Shown: positions 19,633 through 31,372 of the stretch, in pieces
How the letters are laid out: each line of letters opens with the position of its first letter
Position numbering within the stretch: position 1 is the first letter of the stretch
NCBI RefSeq assembly: GCF_001540865.1
Contig: NC_033630.1
Span: forward strand, 4,285,909 to 4,349,908
Origin: Ananas comosus
Lineage: Eukaryota; Streptophyta; Magnoliopsida; Poales; Bromeliaceae
Reading direction: 5' to 3'
Length of the DNA: 64,000 nt
Program-made: the position numbers and the translations under genes
The notes under the pieces: model-generated
The model's database searches: none
What the model saw: the letters and a program-made list of their open reading frames with translations, nothing else
Told to the model about the DNA's origin: nothing

Positions 19633-20954
19633 AAAATTGCACTATTTTGATGGAGAAATAGTGTAACTATCTAGTTTAACTTTTGTTTAAAAAATATAAC
19701 TTTCATCTTAAAGGGAGCTCTTTCGGAGAAGAAATAGTATAACTATCTTTCAAATAGTACAACTTTTATTTAAAGAGTATAACTTTCATCTTAAAGGGTA
19801 CTTTTTTAGAGAAGAAATAGTATAACTATCTTTCAAATAGTACTATCTTCGTTTAAAGAGTGTAACTTTTATCTTAAAGGGTGCTATTTGGGAGAAGAAA
19901 TAGTATAACTATCTCCTAAATAGTACAATTTTCGTTTAAAGAATGTAACCTTCACATAAAAGTATGCAGTTTACATCTCAAAGAATGCAAATTACTTCTA
20001 TAATAGTGCAACATTCTTCTAAAACAGTGTAACTTTATCTTAATAAAACAACTTCATCATTTTCTTCTTTCTTTTCTACTTCTTCTTAATTATTCTCTAG
20101 TTTTTAATTTTTAGTTAATTTTTTTTGTTTTAAGCAAATAAAAGTGCTTGACTAGAGATGCTCCCGTGCACCCATGCTTTTCTCGTCTCCCACCTTGCTG
20201 AGGCCGCGCTCATCTCTGCCCTTTGGGACGCCGCGCGCTCGATGCCGCCCCGCCCTCTTCTCTTGCGTCCTCACACTCTTCTCCGTCTCTACATCGCTTG
20301 TCGTCAATTCCGGATGGGTGCGGTGGGTCGCGTGTCCCCTCCTTTGCCAACGAGCTTTTTGGCGCTAAGAAGTGTTTCCTTTTCGTCGTCGGTGCGGCTG
20401 TGGTAAGGACGTCGAGTTCCCAGAATTGGGTTTGCTTGGTAAAAAATCTACTACAGTAGAGGTGGAGGTAGAGGTGGGTCGCAAAGGACCGTGGAGGCGG
20501 TGGAGGAGGTTTGGAGAGGAAAAAAAAAAGAGGATCACGGCGCAGTCTCGGTGAGGTCAGAGGCAAGGAGGGCAGGGGCTAAGTGGGTGCGTGCGCGGGC
20601 GCGGGCGCGGGTGAGGGCACATGGGGCGGAGACGAGAAGGGGCGTTCCAAAGGGCGGCGGTGAGCGCAGCCTTGGTGGGTCAGTGGCGAGGAGGACGGGT
20701 GGTGCGCAGCCGCAAGCGAGAGCCCAGAGCGCGGGGGGCATGCCGAGGCGGGCCGTCTCCGTCTCTGCTCGCACCTCCGCCTCTCTTTTTGGAGAGAGAA
20801 AAAAAAAAAAGAACGAGAAACAAAAAGAGAGAGAAAAAGAAATAATAATATTTTGGGCAATTTTCTGAAAATCCAGCCCGAATCTGTAAAATCGAAAATG
20901 ATAGCTCAATTTTGCAAAAGCTCAAAACTTGTGAATTTTTAATGCAAATTAGCC

Positions 20955-21430
20955 TAATTTTTACAATAAATGAAAATCATTGCAAATCTTTGTTACAATT
21001 TTTTCTTAATAAGAAACAATGAACATTGTATTATCGCACCGACACAAAATATATGGTACAATAAAATATATTCTATATTAATTAATTTTTGATGTAATTA
21101 AATTGATGTGATAAAATAAAATTATTGTAGCTAGTGAGAATTATGAGAAAGTAAAAGAGAGTGATGTGATGCTAGTGTTTTAGATTACCAAAATGTTTTG
21201 GATATCTGAAAATGTGTGCATGATTATTCTATATTAATTTTGAGCGCACGTAAGAAATGTTTATGCACGTAATAATCTTATTTCTTAATCACCAGCAAAA
21301 TTATTAGAAATGTATATGAGTGAGGCGGTCCTGAATAAGTGCCGCGAGTTGTTCTTATATTCTTATTTATATATCAAAATTTTTTTCTAAAAAAACTAAA
21401 TCTACAATCCAGTTTAGATTGTAATCTATA
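20955..21430. other. Intergenic, no gene seen
   Basis: AT-rich sequence between the MULE arm and the second solo LTR. Nothing recognised. Confidence 0.6.
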
Positions 21431-22022
21431 TGTTAGAAATAATAGGTAGCGGAAACTTACAAACCAGATAGCCAATATATCCAGAAGCCCGAATCGGATC
21501 GGATTACTTGTTTTATAAGCCTTCTTGAATCGTCCTTGTCTCGATGCTTCTGGATCTCTCACGTTTCTCGCCTTCTCCTTCGCATACGCCTTACGCCACG
21601 GATCGGATGCGGATCTGATGCGACGGATGCCGATCGAAGAGGGCTACCAGAGTCCTCTTCTATGTCCACACTCCAAAACCCCGAAAACGTAAGTGGAAAT
21701 CCCAGAGAGGAAGAAGAGAGAGAATAAGGAAGATATTTCGTGAGTTCTTACGAATTTGATTGTATTCGATCGTCCTTTTTTTCGGGAGAGACAAGGGAAC
21801 GTATATATAGAATAACAGAATCCCTAAATATCCTGAATCCCACAAAGAGATTAGGATAAGAACTAGAATATGATAGATATCCTCTAATAGATATGTTTCT
21901 TAACTGATAAGAAACATATAATTTATTATTATCCTAAACCTATTAGGATAAGTCCTAATCGACATCCTAAGTGGATCGGGTTAAATTAAGACCCGCCAAT
22001 GTGGACACACCATATGGCTACA
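21431..22022. mobile_element. Solo LTR, same family as 270-860, 5-bp TSD
   Basis: Begins TGTTAGAAATAATAGG and ends CATATGGCTACA. It is flanked by a perfect 5-bp duplication, CTATA at 21426-21430 and 22023-22027. The sequence is collinear with 270-860 (GCGGAAACTTACAAACC, TCGTCCTTGTCTCGATGC, CCCGCCAATGTGGACACACC). No internal domains. Confidence 0.92.
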
Positions 22023-22429
22023 CTATAAAAATTCTCCATCCTACAGTCCAAACAATCTCTCTAGAATTTATTCAGTGTTTTAAATATTTTTTATATAAAT
22101 ACTACAACAGAATTAAATTATAGAGACACATGTTTGACATATTTTTGTGTAAGTGTCTTATTTATACCAAAATTTTTTTAAAAAATATATTAAGATCTAA
22201 ATATAAAGTCAATCCAATAAAAAATAAAAGGTTATTCTACTCAACCCATCACACCCAGCCCATTTGGCCCGATTACAAACAGAAAAGAAGAAAAAAGAAA
22301 AATCAATTACCATCTTTTCTTCTCTCTTCACTCAATCCACTGAAATTCTAGACGAAAAGCCTTTCACTCTCCTCCTCTGCCACCGCAGCCAACGAAATAG
22401 AGTTCCGACGGTTACTGAATACTAAAATT

Positions 22430-22609
22430 AATATTGGTAAATTAGCAGCACTTTTTTTAGATTATATCGACACTCTTAAACTGTTATTATATACCTAGCG
22501 ACCCTACATATAGTAAATTTTTTAAAAGTGTTGATAATTTAGCCACAGTATTTTTTTTGAACTGTACCGATATTTAACAGTATCGCTATATACCATTTTT
22601 ATTATAGTG
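22430..22609. mobile_element. CACTA-like terminal region
   Basis: Ends ACCATTTTTATTATAGTG at 22609; its reverse complement begins CACTATAATAAAAATGGTAT. The reverse complement is collinear with 27655-27790 (TATAGCGATA, TATCGGTACAG, GGCTAAATTA, TTACTATATGTAGGGTCGC). The two loci are thus ends of the same CACTA-like family. Confidence 0.6.
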
Positions 22610-23333
22610 AAACAAATTATAAAACTAGTGCAAAATTTTATAGGCTTGGGATAAGTGTGTCATAAAATTACAACCAAATATGATTATAAAAACATTACTA
22701 TTTATAAAATAAAATAAATAATTTATAAAGATAACTTTCCAAACAAGTGGAATTGTTTTAGATCTTGTGGCAGAGAAAAGCAGCAAAAAAGTAGGATCCA
22801 GCTCATTTGAACGCAAGAGACGCAGACCCCTCACCAAACTACACTGCTATTAGTTCCCCTCTGTATGTAGGAATGCAAATGGATCAAGATTTGCAGAGAT
22901 TCCGTCTAGATCTTCTTCGAATGAAATACTAAATTAAAATTAAAAATTTTAAAAAATAATAATTTGTTTTGAATTTATTCTAATCTATTGAAAAATAAAG
23001 TTGAAGAAGGGGTTATTTCAAAACCGTTTCGATCCGTGAGAATTTTTTTTTTTTGAAAGATTCGTAGTACACTGTCCGTTTTGTTTATTTTAATTTTTGT
23101 CCGATCACGTTCCAAATAAGATGATAAGCTGTGGCATCTGACATGCAAAAAGGACGGGAGGTGGGGGCCCTTTCCATGCCCCCCGGATCAGTTTACAGTC
23201 CCACCTATACACAGTACATTTGAACACACCCCGATGATCTCTCTAGTAACATAACTCCCCACTTACACTGCTATCCTTGTCTCCTCCCTTTCCTTTCCCT
23301 GATCAATTCCTTCCTACCCCACAATCCAAAACC
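22610..23333. other. Upstream region of pectinesterase gene
   Basis: AT-rich to about 23120, then more GC-rich pyrimidine-rich leader (CTCCTCCCTTTCCTTTCCCT) up to the ATG at 23334. No clear TATA box could be assigned. Confidence 0.5.
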
Positions 23334-25266
23334 ATGCCCTACGGCCGACTCCACTCCTCCGATCCCCACCCCGTCCCCGGCACTCGTCGCAGTCGGCTCC
23401 TCCTCGTCTTCGTAGCCCTCCTTGCCGCTCTCTTAGTCATCGCCTCCGCTGTATCAGCCGTGATCATAATTCGTGCCCGGCCGGGGCCGCCGCGCGGATC
23501 GGCCCCGACGCAGGCGATCTCCGACGCGTGCGCGTGGACCCGCTACCCGGCGCTGTGCGTGGGCTCGCTCGCGGCCTTCCCGGGCGCGTCGGGCGCAGCG
23601 GGCGCGGGCGACCTCGTCAGCGTCGCCCTCAACATGACGCGCCAGCGCGTGGGGCGCGCGCTCTACGGCGCGTCCGCGCTCGGCGGCGCCCGCATGGGCG
23701 CGCGCGCGCGCGCCGCGTACGCCGACTGCATGGAGCTCCTCGCCGACTCGCTCGACCAGCTCTCCGAGTCCCTCCTCGCCGTCTCTCCGTCCCCATCACC
23801 GCGGAGTCGAGGCGCCTCCGACGAGGACGTCCTCACCTGGCTCAGCGCCGCCCTAACAAACCAGGTGTCTGTTATATATATAATATTCAAATATCGTTCT
23901 CTGATAGTTTAAGTTTTTTTTTTTTAACCTCAGGACACGTGCACGGAGGGCATTGAAGAAGCCCGCGACGAATACATCAAATCGCAGATGCTTGATAACT
24001 ACCTTAAGGACCTCTCCGAGCTGGTTAGTAACTGCCTCGCCATCTTCGCGGCTGTGAGCAAGAACGGAGAGTTCGCGGGGATACCGATCCAGAACAAGAG
24101 GCGAAGGAGAATGCTATTGAGTAGCGACACTAATGACGAATTCCCCGACTGGGTTGGAATAAGTGATCGTCGACTTCTTCAGACGCCAGCTGCGTATATT
24201 CAGGCCGATTTCGTAGTGTCGAAAGACGGAGAGAACGGGACGTACAAGAAAATCGGGCAAGCCATAAAGGCGGCCCCTGAGCACAGCTCGAGTCGAGTTA
24301 TTATATATGTCAAGGCCGGGCGGTATGAGGAGAATGTGAAGGTCGGCCGGAAGAAGACCAACCTCCTGTTCGTCGGAGATGGTAAGGGCGTTACGGTCAT
24401 CGCCGGATCCCGCAGCGTCTACGATAACTACACGACCTTTCAAAGCGCAACATTTGGTATATATGCATCTCTAAACAAAAGCTTCAGAACTACATGAACT
24501 TCAAAATTTGAATTCATCATTTGTTATCAAGTAAAAATTTCAACACTAGCTATTTTGACTTGTGACAGCGGCGACGGGAGCGGGGCTCATAATGAAGGAC
24601 ATGACGATCGAGAACTGGGCCGGGCCACAAAAGCACCAGGCGGTGGCTCTGCGCATCGGGGCGGACCGCGCCGTGGTGTACCGATGTGACATAATTGGGT
24701 ACCAGGACACACTATACGTGCACTCACAACGGCAGTTTTTTCGCGAATGTGATATCTACGGCACCGTCGACTTCATCTTCGGCAACGCAGCAGTGGTGCT
24801 CCAGAACTGCAGCATCTGGGCCCGAAAACCGTTGCCGATGCAGAAGAACACAATCACGGCGCAAAGCAGGAAGGACCCGAATCAGAACACGGGAATATCA
24901 ATCCACGATTGCCGAGTGCTGGCCACGCCGGAGCTCGAGCCGGTTAGGTGGGCCTACCCTACCTACCTGGGGCGCCCGTGGAAGCAGTATTCGAGAACGG
25001 TGTATATGATGTCCGTCTTAGGGCATCATATCCATCCGGCCGGGTGGCTTGAGTGGAATGGGAGCTTCGCACTGAATACGCTATACTACGGAGAGTACTT
25101 GAATTACGGGCCCGGGGCGGCCCTCGAAAAACGAGTGCAGTGGCCTGGATATAGAGTGATCACGCTCCCCGAAGAGGCGAGCAAGTTCACTGTAGGGCGG
25201 TTTATTTACGGCTCCTCTTGGTTGCCGGCCACCGGAGTGGCCTTCCTCGCCGGTCTCTCATTATAG
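23334..25266 (+). CDS. Pectinesterase with N-terminal pectinesterase-inhibitor domain (type I PME)
   Basis: Three coding exons, 23334-23864, 23934-24456 and 24569-25266, give 583 residues. Introns are short (69 and 112 bp) with GT...AG ends; intron 1 is phase 0, intron 2 phase 1. Order: cytosolic basic start, signal-anchor helix (22-46, LLLVFVALLAALLVIASAVS), PMEI domain (about 55-215, four cysteines), basic processing motif RRRRMLL at 233-239 and a second candidate RRLL at 256-259, then the catalytic domain. Catalytic features: HQAVALR (Gln375), GYQDTLY (Gln397, Asp398 acid/base), GTVDFIFG (Asp419 nucleophile), LGRPWKQYSR (Arg487, Trp489). The enzyme removes methyl groups from cell-wall homogalacturonan; the pro-domain is cut off before secretion. 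Exon 1 is much more GC-rich than exon 3. All active-site residues are present, so it looks functional. Confidence 0.95.
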
Positions 25267-25503
25267 TGTTTATATATATATATATATATTTTCTTCTTCT
25301 ACGATAACGTACGTATAGGCGTAGGTTCTTTAATTTAGTTTTCTTTTAATTTATTTTGGAAATGTTATTATCTCGAAATTAAAACAATGCAAGTTGTACA
25401 TCTCTATTGTTCTTTTCTTCAGGAATAACAATTAAGTTGAAATACAATTATTCTAACTTTTGTTAATTTTTTGGCATAAATTGAATTTATTCTTGATGTA
25501 ACT

Positions 25504-25565
<62 letters not shown>

Positions 25566-25942
25566 CTGTTCACTTGATTATTAGGATATAAGATTAATTA
25601 ATTGCTTATATTCTAGTGAGATTTAATTAGCTAGAGCATGAGAAGCTATGTGGGAACGAGTGCTATATATATAAGCTTACATTCTCATAGTCTCCAGTTA
25701 TTTGGGCTAATTAATTGGTGTAAATATGACTGTTTCTAAGTCAAAATGATGCGATTTACTCGATAATTACATAATCCACGGATTTTTTTTCCTCAACACA
25801 TAGGATATGCTAGAATGTTTAATAAAAGTCCTTTTTAAGTATATAATATATATATATATTAATATAATATATATATATATATATAGTTAGCATGAAAAAA
25901 TCCTTTTTAATTAATATAAAATTACGTGGGCATAAGTTCATG

Positions 25943-25985
<43 letters not shown>

Positions 25986-26706
25986 ATATATTATATATAT
26001 TATATATATATATTATATTAATATATATATATTATATATATATTACAATTTCCTATGATGAACATAATTAGAGGACCACCAGGTGTTTCCAAAATGGATA
26101 GTAGTACAATTGGAATAGATTCTCTATTACTACATATTTAATTGTGATGTATGACACAGTATTATTTGATGAAGCACTACTAGATATCTCTGAATAAGTT
26201 TTTATCAAGAAAAATATAATAACATGATTTCTTTTTTGTTGTAGAATTGAAAGTACTAAATTAGATTTTTTTTTTTTTTTTTTTTAGTCTTTTTTTCTGC
26301 TTGTAGTTCAAGTAAAAGTTCTGCATCTTTTCTTTTCTAAAAGTGTAATTAAAGAGTACTAGTACTAAAGGTCAATTGGGCTCTCAATTGAGCATCTTCC
26401 TTTTTATTCACATCGATCCTTTTATTTTGGAACCAACCTATGCAAAATGTCGAATAATTATCGGTAGTTGCATAAGTTGGAATTAGATGCCGTTGTCTAA
26501 AGTGGATTCCGCACTCATGTGAGCCAAAAGAACAATCTCTCATTTTTAACCAATAAAGCTCCACAAAGGCTACAAACAATTATTGTATCCTTTTCTTTCA
26601 ATACCACTATCCATATGCATGAGTACACGTTGAAATTAATAGACAAAGTTTCCGTAATTGATAGAGATTCTGAATTTATAACTAATTAAAAATATATCCG
26701 AACTTA
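25267..26706. other. Intergenic with long (TA)n tracts
   Basis: Perfect TA runs at about 25506-25561 and 25949-25981, followed by imperfect TATATTA sequence up to 26043, and a T run at 26264-26285. No gene is seen. Confidence 0.7.
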
Positions 26707-27299
26707 GGGCTTGTTTGGTTCATCCATTTTGGGTATGGAATGGAAATCGATTTGATCAAATTCGGTTAATTTTGTTTGGTTCGCATGAATCGATTTGGAA
26801 TTCCTATTTCGGACTAGAATGGGAATGACCCATTAGCTTTCAACTTGATTTCGATCTTCTAGCCCGGATTGAGATTTCATTCCGGAAGCCCACTAAGTTC
26901 TCGAAGCCCATGTGGCCATCTCACCCTCCTTCTCTTCACCCCTTTCTCATCAAAAAAATAAAAACCTATCCTCTCTCAAAACCCTATCCCTAATCCACAT
27001 CAATAAAAGTTTTTAAAAATAAATTTGATATTTTTTTGAAAAACTTATTAGAGAATAGTATTATATTTTTCATAAATTTTAAATAATATAAATTTATATT
27101 TGAGAGTAAAATTAGTATTATAGTATTCTACAATTTTTTTAGTTTATACGAACCAAACAATAAAATGTGAATAATTCATTCCAATTCTGAATCCACAAAT
27201 AAACCAAACGTCTTTGGGGAGTGGGCCATTCCAATTATCATTCCAATTTATTCCCATTCCGTTATCCATTCCAATTCCACCCTTGAACCAAACAAGCCC
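26707..27299. mobile_element. PIF/Harbinger-type MITE, TTA target duplication
   Basis: TIRs GGGCTTGTTTGGTTCA and TGAACCAAACAAGCCC, with TTA at 26704-26706 and 27300-27302. The subterminal sequence also pairs (ATGGAATGGAAA... and CATTCCAATTCCACC). 593 bp; no transposase. Confidence 0.88.
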
Positions 27300-27302
27300 T
27301 TA

Positions 27303-27654
27303 GTGTTAGGTTCCGATCATTAGGTCGGAGATTGAAATTTTTATATAAGCTTAAATTTAGAGCTTGTACTGCAGATTTTATATAAATGAATATCTCACTA
27401 TAATTTGGTTCACGCCATAAAGATTATCTGAATGAAAGAAATTTCAAGAGGTTGATTTTTAGTCATCCTAATAAAAATGTGCCCTTATATATAGTGTTTG
27501 ATTTACATAATCATATTATTTAAGATTTCAAAAGTATAAAATGGATGTATTTATTTTGTTAATTAATTTTAGGTAGTAATATCAGCAGTAATGTGAACAC
27601 TATTTCCTTCTTCAGTAGATAATCATAAGGAATTATTTTTAAGTTAAATTTAGA
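27303..27654. other. Intergenic, no gene seen
   Basis: AT-rich spacer between the PIF MITE and a CACTA-like end. Confidence 0.6.
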
Positions 27655-27960
27655 CACTACAATAAAAACGGTGTATAGCGATATTTTTAAATGTCGGTAC
27701 AGGTGAAAAAAAGGGTTGTTGGCTAAATTACCGACATTTTTTAAAAGTGTTACTATATGTGGGGTCGCCTCGATATTTGGCACCCACTCCTTCAGCGACC
27801 TTTGGCGGAGAAATATGTGGCGATCATAACTCTCTACGGTCCTTGCCAGATTCTCACGGCCGAACTCCAGCCGCCGGAACCGTAGCTTACTAGCTGCGAT
27901 GACAGAGGAGGAGAAGGGGAGATGGTGATTATTATTATTATTATTTTTTGTAATCAGGCC
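27655..27960. mobile_element. CACTA-like terminal region
   Basis: Starts CACTACAATAAAAACGGTGT and is collinear with the reverse complement of 22430-22609. It then carries a GC-richer segment with GACAGAGGAGGAGAAGGG. The opposite end was not located. Confidence 0.6.
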
Positions 27961-29004
27961 GAGTGGGTTGGATAGGGTTGGTTGAATAGAGCAACTTTTT
28001 ATTTTTAATTAGATTAGGCTCTATATTGAGACCTAAATAGATTTTTTTAAAAATATTTTGGCATAAATAGAATACTTATACAAAGGTATTTCAAAAATGC
28101 ATCCCTATAACTTAATTATGTTACAGTGAGAGAGGTTTAGTAGGGAAAAAGAGAGATTTGATCTTAAAAGGTAAAGAGAGTAGAGATTAGAGAGGGGTGA
28201 GATGTGGTTAGAGAGAGAGAGAGAGATGAAAGTAGAGAGTAAAGGCAATTTGACTGTGCAGTGGGTTATGGAGATGGAGAGAGAGAAAAAGAGCTGGTCG
28301 GATTAAAAATTTTATGATTAATTCATTAATATCAGGGTACTCGTCCTCATCCAAAAATTTAAAATTATTATTTTAAAGTAAATCTTATTCTCAAATAAAT
28401 TTAACAATACCATTCAAATTATTTGATGTATTTAGTTAAATATCATCATATATATTTTATTTCTGTTAAATTATTTAAAAAATTTTAAAAAATAACACCA
28501 ATCAAACGTATCCTAAAAAATACATATGTACTATAAAATTAACTAAATAACGACAAAAAAGGTATGTGTGTCCTAGATTTCGGATTAATAGATATATAAA
28601 TGTTAAGAGAGTTTGGATTAATGAAAACGTGGTGACCGCAATAAATAAAAATTAAAATAAATAACGAATAAAGACGAAGAACAGTAGGTGGTAGTGCAAT
28701 CCTTATTTCGTCCTGGTATTCATTACAGGGGATAACGACATCTTGCTTTTTTTAGCACGCTCTATCGTTTTTCTCTACGCTTCCTTTTTTTATCTCCTCT
28801 TTTTTTTTAATACTTGTCGAAGTTTTGGGCCATGTATCAAAAGGTAACTGTAAGGATAGAGACCCACGGACGCGAATTAGCTATGCTTTTTGTCCTTTTT
28901 TTTTTTTTTTTTTTTCTGTGTATGAAATGATCTAATTTCGTTCGTTTATAGGACCATGTTGAATACATTGGTCTTAATATTCTGAAAATCAATTAATTAA
29001 TATG
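27961..29004. other. Intergenic, no gene seen
   Basis: AT-rich, with a GA-rich stretch at 28125-28290 and long T runs. Nothing coding recognised. Confidence 0.55.
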
Positions 29005-31363
29005 GGCCAATTTGTATAAAAAATTTATTAGTTTTGAAAATTTGCAAAAATAGACCTTTCTTTGAATTTTGTAAATTCGGATCGAATTTTTAAAAGATTA
29101 CCCAAAATACCCTTATTCGCTGTACTCTTAATTTTTTTTTTCTATCGTTGTTTTCTTTTCATTCTCTCCGAAGAGGACGACGGAGGCGGAGGCGGAGCCA
29201 GAGGCGGAGGCGGCCTGCCTTGCCTTTCTCCTGCGTGCCCTCGCCCTCGCCTACGCACCTTCCCTTCGTTTTTCTCACCTCCAATCCCGCCAAAGCCGCA
29301 TCTCGACTCTCTCTTTTTTTTCTCTCCAACTCCCCTCCACCGCCTCCCCGGCCCTTTACAACAATAAAGAGGACAGCGTCATGTCGACTTTCTCTCCTTT
29401 TTTTTCTCTCGTTCTTTTTTTCTCTTCGACCTGCATCTACCATTTCCGCGACCGTCCACGACGGTAACGAGGACAGCACAGCATCCTCTTCATCCGCCTT
29501 CACCGACACAAGCACCGATGCCGATGCCGGAGAAAGGGGACTCGGAACAAGTGCAGGTGAGAGTCAGAAAATAAAAAATAAAAAATAAAGAATAAAATAT
29601 AAAGAAAAATAATCTTTTCTATAAGAAAAATAAAGAACCAGAGAAAACAAGAATATGATGAATTTGCACTAATTTAGAAGAATGTTGTACTATTTTAGAA
29701 GAATATTGCACTGTTTTAGAGAAAATTTACACTCTTTAAGAGAAAAAATATACTTTTTCGGGTAAAAATTGCACTTTTTAAATAAAAATTATATTATTTG
29801 GACAGAATTTATACTATTTCTTCTTCTTCTACTTCTCTTTCTGGCCAAATAGTGTAATTTTCGGCCAAATAGTATAATTTTTGTTCAAAATGTGCAATTT
29901 TTGTTCAAAACGTATAATTTTTATCCAAAAAATTATATATTTTTCTCTCAAGGGGAGTAAATTTTTTCAAAAATAGTGTAACGTTCTCCTAAGATAGTGT
30001 AACATTTTTCTGAAATAGTGCAAATTCATCATCTTCTTCTTTTCTCTCTGTTTTTTTATTTTTTCTTGTAGAAAGATTTTTTTTTTATATTTTATTTTAT
30101 TTTTAGGCTAAATTACATAAAACTCCCCTATCAAAAACCGATTTTTCACTTCCCCTCTTGTCATTTAAAAATCTGCACTTTACCCTCTTGTAAAATGAAA
30201 ATTGTTCACAGGGGGGTATGGTGCGTAAAATGACTATTTTGTCCTTCACTATTTTCATCTCATTCTTCATCTTCCTCAACCGCCGCCTCAATCGGCCGCG
30301 ATTCACACCTCGATCGGTCGCGATTTTTCTCTATTTTCTTCTCCACCTGCTCCCCTTCTCCTCCTGCACCCTCGTCGCCCCTCGATTTCGGCGACAGTAG
30401 GGAGGAAATCGAGGTAGGCGCTGATGGAGAGATAGGCAAGGGCAATAAGGGCGAAGGCGAGGTGGTGGAGGAGGGTGAAGGGGATGTGGGTGTGGGCGAG
30501 GGCGAGGGCAAGGTAGTGGAGAGGGCGAGGTGGCGAGGCGGCGATTCGGCGGCGAAGCGGTGAGCCGAAGTGAGGTGAAGCAACAAGGAAGAGGGCGGAG
30601 GGGTATTTTTGGCATAAAAAATATTTTATAACGGGACCCTAACGGATCACTAATGGTATGGGGTGAAGTGCACATTTTTCATTTTATAAAGGGGCGAAAT
30701 GTAGGTTTTTAAATGACAGGGAGAGAAGTGCAAAATCGAATTTTGACAGGATAGTTTCCTGTAATTTAACTTTTTTAAATTTTCTCCTTGGCTCCGCTCT
30801 CACCTGTACTTGCTCCGAGCCCTCTTTTTCCGGCACCGGCGTTGGTGCTTGCGCTGGCGAAGGTGGAGAAAGAGGATGCGACGTTGTTCTCGTTACCATC
30901 GTGGAGAATCACGAAGGTGGTAGAAGGGGGTTGAAGAGAAGGAAAAAAAAAGAACGAGAGAAAAAAAAAAAGAGGAAGATGACGTGACATTACCCTCTTT
31001 ACTGTTGTAAAGAGCCGGGGAGGCGGTGGAGGAAGGTCGGAGAGAAAGAAAAAAAAGAAGGTCGAGGCGCGGCTTTGGCGGGGTCGCAGGCGAGAAAAGC
31101 GGAGGGAGGGTGCACAGGCGAGGGTGAGGTCGAGGGCACGCAGGACAGAGGCGAGGCGGGCCGCCTCCGCTCAGCCTCTACTTTCGCTTGTACTTCTTCG
31201 CAGAGTAAAGAAAAAAAAAAACACACACACGCACACACAAAGAGAAGAGAAAAAAGAATAAGAATTTTGGTCAGTTTTTAAAAAATTCGACCCTAATTTC
31301 CAAAATATAAAAAATGGCATATTTACAAAAGCTCAACTAATGACTTTTATATGCAAATTGGTC
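29005..31363. mobile_element. Mutator-like element with ~0.58-kb terminal inverted repeats
   Basis: The outer ends GGCCAATTTG (29005) and CAAATTGGTC (31363) are flanked by 9-bp duplications, ATTAATATG (28996-29004) and ATTTATATG (31364-31372), differing at one base. The arms 29005-29580 and about 30780-31363 are inverted repeats: an AT-rich outer ~110 bp, then a GC-rich part with CCAAAGCCGC and CCGCCTCCCCGGC in both. The middle holds aatagtgtaa-type phrases and a second, nested inverted-repeat element. No transposase. The arms have open frames in several frames because of composition. Related single arms are at 20155-20954 and 37500-38000, and a terminus is at 46194. Confidence 0.85.
30106..30771. 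mobile_element. Nested MULE-like element inside 29005-31363
   Basis: The end GGCTAAATTACATAAAACTC (30106) pairs with the reverse complement of 30600-30771. Both arms carry a TGTCATTTAAAAA phrase and sequence related to CCATTGTAAAATG. The 380-bp element at 50859-51238 has the same ends and a perfect 9-bp TSD. The centre carries GC-rich sequence (GAGGTGGTGGAGGAGGGTG). The TSD at this copy is not clear. Confidence 0.65.
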
Positions 31364-31372
31364 ATTTATATG

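Larger units (their letters stand above)
17915..20954. mobile_element. MULE copy (one arm) split by a LINE
   Basis: Bases 17915-17992 and 19633-20060 are A/T-rich sequence with the recurring phrase aatagtgtaacttt. Bases 20155-20954 are the GC-rich arm ending ATGCAAATTAGCC. The arm matches the terminal inverted repeats of the element at 29005-31363. The opposite arm is absent. The interior is interrupted by the LINE at 17993-19632. ORFs of 60-125 codons in the arm are present on both strands and are not genes. Confidence 0.65.

Noticed and set aside
23663..24443. Minus-strand ORFs inside the pectinesterase gene
   Set aside because: Antisense shadows of GC-rich exons 1 and 2; the plus strand has the full catalytic signature and proper splice sites.
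29062..29588. ORFs of 100-146 codons in the GC-rich MULE arms (also 20158-20868, 30260-30675, 30775-31238, 37532-37903)
   Set aside because: They occur on both strands and in several frames, consist of simple Pro/Arg/Ser-rich runs and lie inside inverted repeats; composition explains them.
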